A DNA stretch of 64,000 nucleotides from Coenobita brevimanus (lineage: Eukaryota; Arthropoda; Malacostraca; Decapoda; Coenobitidae): the NCBI GenBank assembly GCA_032717465.1, contig CM064632.1, positions 27,417,814 to 27,481,813 on the forward strand, written 5' to 3'. The position numbers and the translations under genes are program-made. The notes beneath the pieces were generated by a model, which was given only the letters and a program-made list of their open reading frames with translations, ran no database searches and was not told the origin of the DNA. Positions within the stretch are counted from its first letter, which is position 1, and each line of letters begins with the position of its first letter. Shown piece by piece: positions 61,413 to 64,000 of this stretch.

Positions 61413-61803
61413 ATGGTGATATCTGAATGAATTAAATAACACAGGAAGGTAAATAACCAGTAATAACCAAAATAAATTTTAAGAGACGTTTGGGAGCTTC
61501 TTTTACCGACAAGAAAACGAGACTAAGCGACTTTGAGAATTCCGTGTTGTATCTTTTTTAGCGATTTATTCTGTATATTAATCCTTAGCACCTTTTGATG
61601 GGTTACTGGGGGAAGGAATTCTGGTAGTAAAACGACATCATTAACATCCAAGCGAAGGCGAAAGTGCAACAGACAAAATAATTCGGTATGAAGCAGGCGC
61701 TACGGACAATAACAAAGATATACTGAAACAAATTGCAAGAACATTAGACAAGCGAACATATAAGTGCAATGGAGAGAGAAACTGATACGGAGAGGGTGAT
61801 ACA
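61413..61803. other. Possible degenerate Mite-A end near 61490-61610; otherwise nothing
   Basis: TTTTTTAGCGATTTATTCTG (61553-61572) and GGGAGCTTCTTTTACC are Mite-A-like, but the pairing is poor. Confidence 0.4.
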
Positions 61804-62025
61804 GGCCCGTACTCTCGTTAGTTACGGAAGCTCCCTAACACCTCTTCCTAAGCGATTTATTTTGCTTTTTACACCTAGCCGTCCTCGTTTGTACTACTTC
61901 AATCATTCTAATATTACCATACTCTGCACAGCTTATGTACAAAACACTATTAAACAGCCCTATACAAAAATAAATCGATAAGAAAGAGGTGTTAGGGATC
62001 TTCCTCACCCAACGAGAAGAGGGCC
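61804..62025. mobile_element. Mite-A copy, best preserved
   Basis: Inverted ends of about 60 bp. The left starts GGCCCGTACTCTCGTT, then GGAAGCTCCCTAACACCTCT and TCCTAAGCGATTTATTTTG. The right carries CAAAAATAAATCGATAAGAA, then AGAGGTGTTAGGGATCTTCC and ends AACGAGAAGAGGGCC. The interior of about 100 bp is non-coding. Total 222 bp. Confidence 0.88.
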
Positions 62026-62974
62026 AGAGCCACCAGAGATAAGAATACTGTCCATTTAACTCCTTCAGTCCGCTGGCGTGCTTTCAGTTTCATCCTTTCT
62101 TCAATAAATTTAATTCAGGTTAGGATGACCCCCCCCCCTCGAATAGATAGGAGGTCAATGAATCTATAACTAACTCTTGAAATTCGAAAAGTTTATAAGA
62201 AGGGGAATTAACTCGTCTAGAAAAAGCAAGAAGAAAAATACTACAGATCAATCTACCCTGTACTGAACGAAAAAAGTACGAAGGTACCCACGTCAAAATT
62301 CAAAGTTGGCACAGTACTCAAAAGGTAAGAGGATGTTGACAGAGATGCTGGGGGTTGTAATGGTGGTGGCGATAGCGGTGAGAGACTGACTAGGAGAGCG
62401 TACGAGACCGGCTAGGAGAGAAGGATAGGGAGAGCGAGGACAAGGTGGAGAGATGAGATAAAAACTGGGTATCTTTTAGTCCTCGATATCGAGTTAGTCC
62501 TTTATAAGGTGAAGAAAAAAAAATTACCAGATGAAGCCAGAATATAATGAAAAAGACCTTATCGTACTGAATGGGTATGCTATTTATATCTTTCTGACAC
62601 CGTATAAAAATGAACATTGGCATTGATTACACTGTTGTTAATAATCTCTCTCAGTTGTGGTGTCCGATCGTTCATCTCCTACGCATACACTGCAAATTCC
62701 TGTTCGATCCCTTCCAAATTCTCGGGCCCAGTCACACACGCTAATTGTCTAGACGTCTCAGTACACAAACCAATACGTCGGACTCGCCAATTAGTGTCAT
62801 ACCCTCGTGTTATGCTTCCCTTCACATAAATAAATACTGTAAGTTCACCCGTGCACAGACTTTACAATCTTCAAATGTATTGGGTAAAACACAACAACAG
62901 AATCTATCCACGTACCACACACACGCCCCTTACACAGAGACAAAAGAGCCTAAGCGACCCTCTCACCACCCACA
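62026..62974. other. No recognisable gene
   Basis: CTCCTTCAGTCCGCTGGCGT (62060) belongs to the dispersed CCCTTCAGTCC-type repeat, and a C run lies at 62130-62138. The rest is unassigned. Confidence 0.5.
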
Positions 62975-63560
62975 TCAAACAACTTAACACAGCACAGTCT
63001 TAACTCAACACAACATAGTCTAATTCAACACAACGCAGTTTAACCTTCCCAACTGAACACAACACAGTCTATCCTAACTCGGTACAACCTAGCCTAACTC
63101 AGCAAGGTAATTCAACTCAACACAACCTAACCAAGCCCATCACAACCTAACCTTACCCAACACAACACAACCAAACCAATCACAGCCTAATCTAAGTGAC
63201 AAAACCTAATTAAATCGACAAACTACAGGGACAACACAACAACAGAACCTTCCCATGTACTGCCATAAGAGCCTACCCATGGGTTCAACAGATGGTCTCT
63301 CTCCACTGGTTGATAAAACAAAATATCCACAGCCCTAACTAATAAACTGACTATGCAACTTACCTACGTACCATACCGTCATCAAAACTCGACAAAATAC
63401 ACAGCCCCTCATCACTCCCATCATACATGACAACCTACCAAACATAATCTAATCTAAACCGAACCCTACCTAACCCAGACCAAGCTAACCTAACTCAGTC
63501 TAACCTACCCGAATGTAACATAGTTCAATCAACACAACTTAATCTACAGTAACCTAATCT
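62975..63560. repeat. G-poor CCTAA/ACACAA-rich tract
   Basis: Many AACCTAAC, CTAACCTAAC and CAACACAAC steps on the plus strand, with two denser zones (63080-63215 and 63440-63560). It resembles degenerate arthropod telomere-type repeat (CCTAA) but is not a regular array. Confidence 0.65.
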
Positions 63561-63598
63561 ATTCAAAGGCAGTCTGCTGAACCTAACCACATGCCTTA

Positions 63599-63785
63599 CC
63601 TACTCTTTCACTTTAGTGTAACCTAAAACTGCCACTTCTCCATCATGAATGCTCAGAAGTAACAATATAATAATATTAGAATATAATGCTGGTCACGAAG
63701 AAATGCTACGGAAAGATGCAGAGCAGCAACAGGCTCTTCTAGTGCCACTGAACTACGCGAAATGATGCAGAAGTGCGAACAGAGC
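63599..63785 (+). mobile_element. Mite-C copy, right end missing
   Basis: The left end TACTCTTTCACTTTAGTGTA then ACCTAAA, and the interior GCTGGTCACGAAGAAATGCT and GCCACTGAACTACGCGAAAT as in the copy at 51788. 63786-64000 holds nothing recognised. Confidence 0.65.
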
Positions 63786-64000
63786 ATAGCCATCCACACA
63801 ATAGGACTACCCAGCACGGAGACAAAGGGTTCTAAGCCAGCACCGTAGTCCACACACAGCGTCCCTCAGCACTCACATCAAACAGCACAACAGAGGCGGA
63901 GGCAGAACAGTTGAAGCTGCCGAAATAGCGTACTGGTGGACGGCCATTCCGGGACCCAACTTGGCAGCGTTAATTCGTGGCAAGGAAAGTTGAAAGGGGG

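Noticed and set aside
60912..61442. 176-codon minus-strand frame with a 9-residue repeat
   Set aside because: 27-bp minisatellite plus LINE end and Mite-A sequence read through; not a gene.

Overview
This window looks like intergenic or heterochromatic DNA of an arthropod, most likely a decapod crustacean. The inference rests on very dense (CT)n, (GT)n and (TA)n microsatellites, tRNA-derived SINEs, RTE-like and Jockey/CR1-like LINEs, GMR1-like Ty3/Gypsy elements and many short inverted-repeat elements. I find no host protein-coding gene I can defend, no rRNA gene and no intact tRNA gene. Almost all readable coding sequence belongs to retrotransposons. Most other long open frames run through microsatellites or strand-asymmetric purine/pyrimidine tracts.

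Layout. 1-3937: 3' part of a GMR1-like element coding Gag, protease and an integrase zinc finger, then a 94-109 bp tandem array and a candidate 3' LTR. 4360-5165: pyrimidine tract. 5440-9600: dispersed-repeat fragments, an inverted pair of ~150 bp repeats and two minisatellites beside or inside short inverted-repeat elements. 10177-10981: 3' end of an RTE-like LINE. 11000-19900: microsatellites, minisatellites, MITE-like elements and LINE 3' ends. 20818-22150: two SINEs in opposite orientation with a MITE between them. 24374-24892: a non-autonomous Helitron. 25612-31971: a near-complete GMR1-like LTR retrotransposon inside a (TA)n microsatellite. 32176-34200: GTG- and GATGTTGCT-rich repeats. 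35077-37740: a MITE and a 1.25-kb near-perfect tandem duplication. 38098-39060: ACCAC/CA satellite-like DNA. 41000-52150: MITEs, diverged ~125-290 bp tandem repeats and A-rich DNA. 52365-52828: a long palindrome with divergent tRNA-Glu-like arms. 53427-56480 and 59240-60920: two decayed Jockey/CR1-like LINEs in opposite orientation. 60945-62025: a 27-bp minisatellite, a LINE end and a full MITE. 62975-63560: a CCTAA-rich, G-poor tract.

The best-preserved system is the 6.36-kb element at 25612-31971. Its order is Gag-protease-integrase-reverse transcriptase-RNase H, with integrase BEFORE reverse transcriptase. That is the order of the GMR1 lineage rather than of ordinary Ty3/Gypsy. Its two LTRs differ at roughly ten substitutions and two small indels by my reading, so it is a fairly recent insertion, but a one-base frameshift before RNase H and an altered reverse-transcriptase motif suggest this copy is inactive. 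Several inverted-repeat families recur across the window. I call them Mite-A, Mite-B and Mite-C, and the other dispersed families Rep-D and Rep-E; these are my labels, not database names. All coordinates for repeats are by eye and may be off by several bases.
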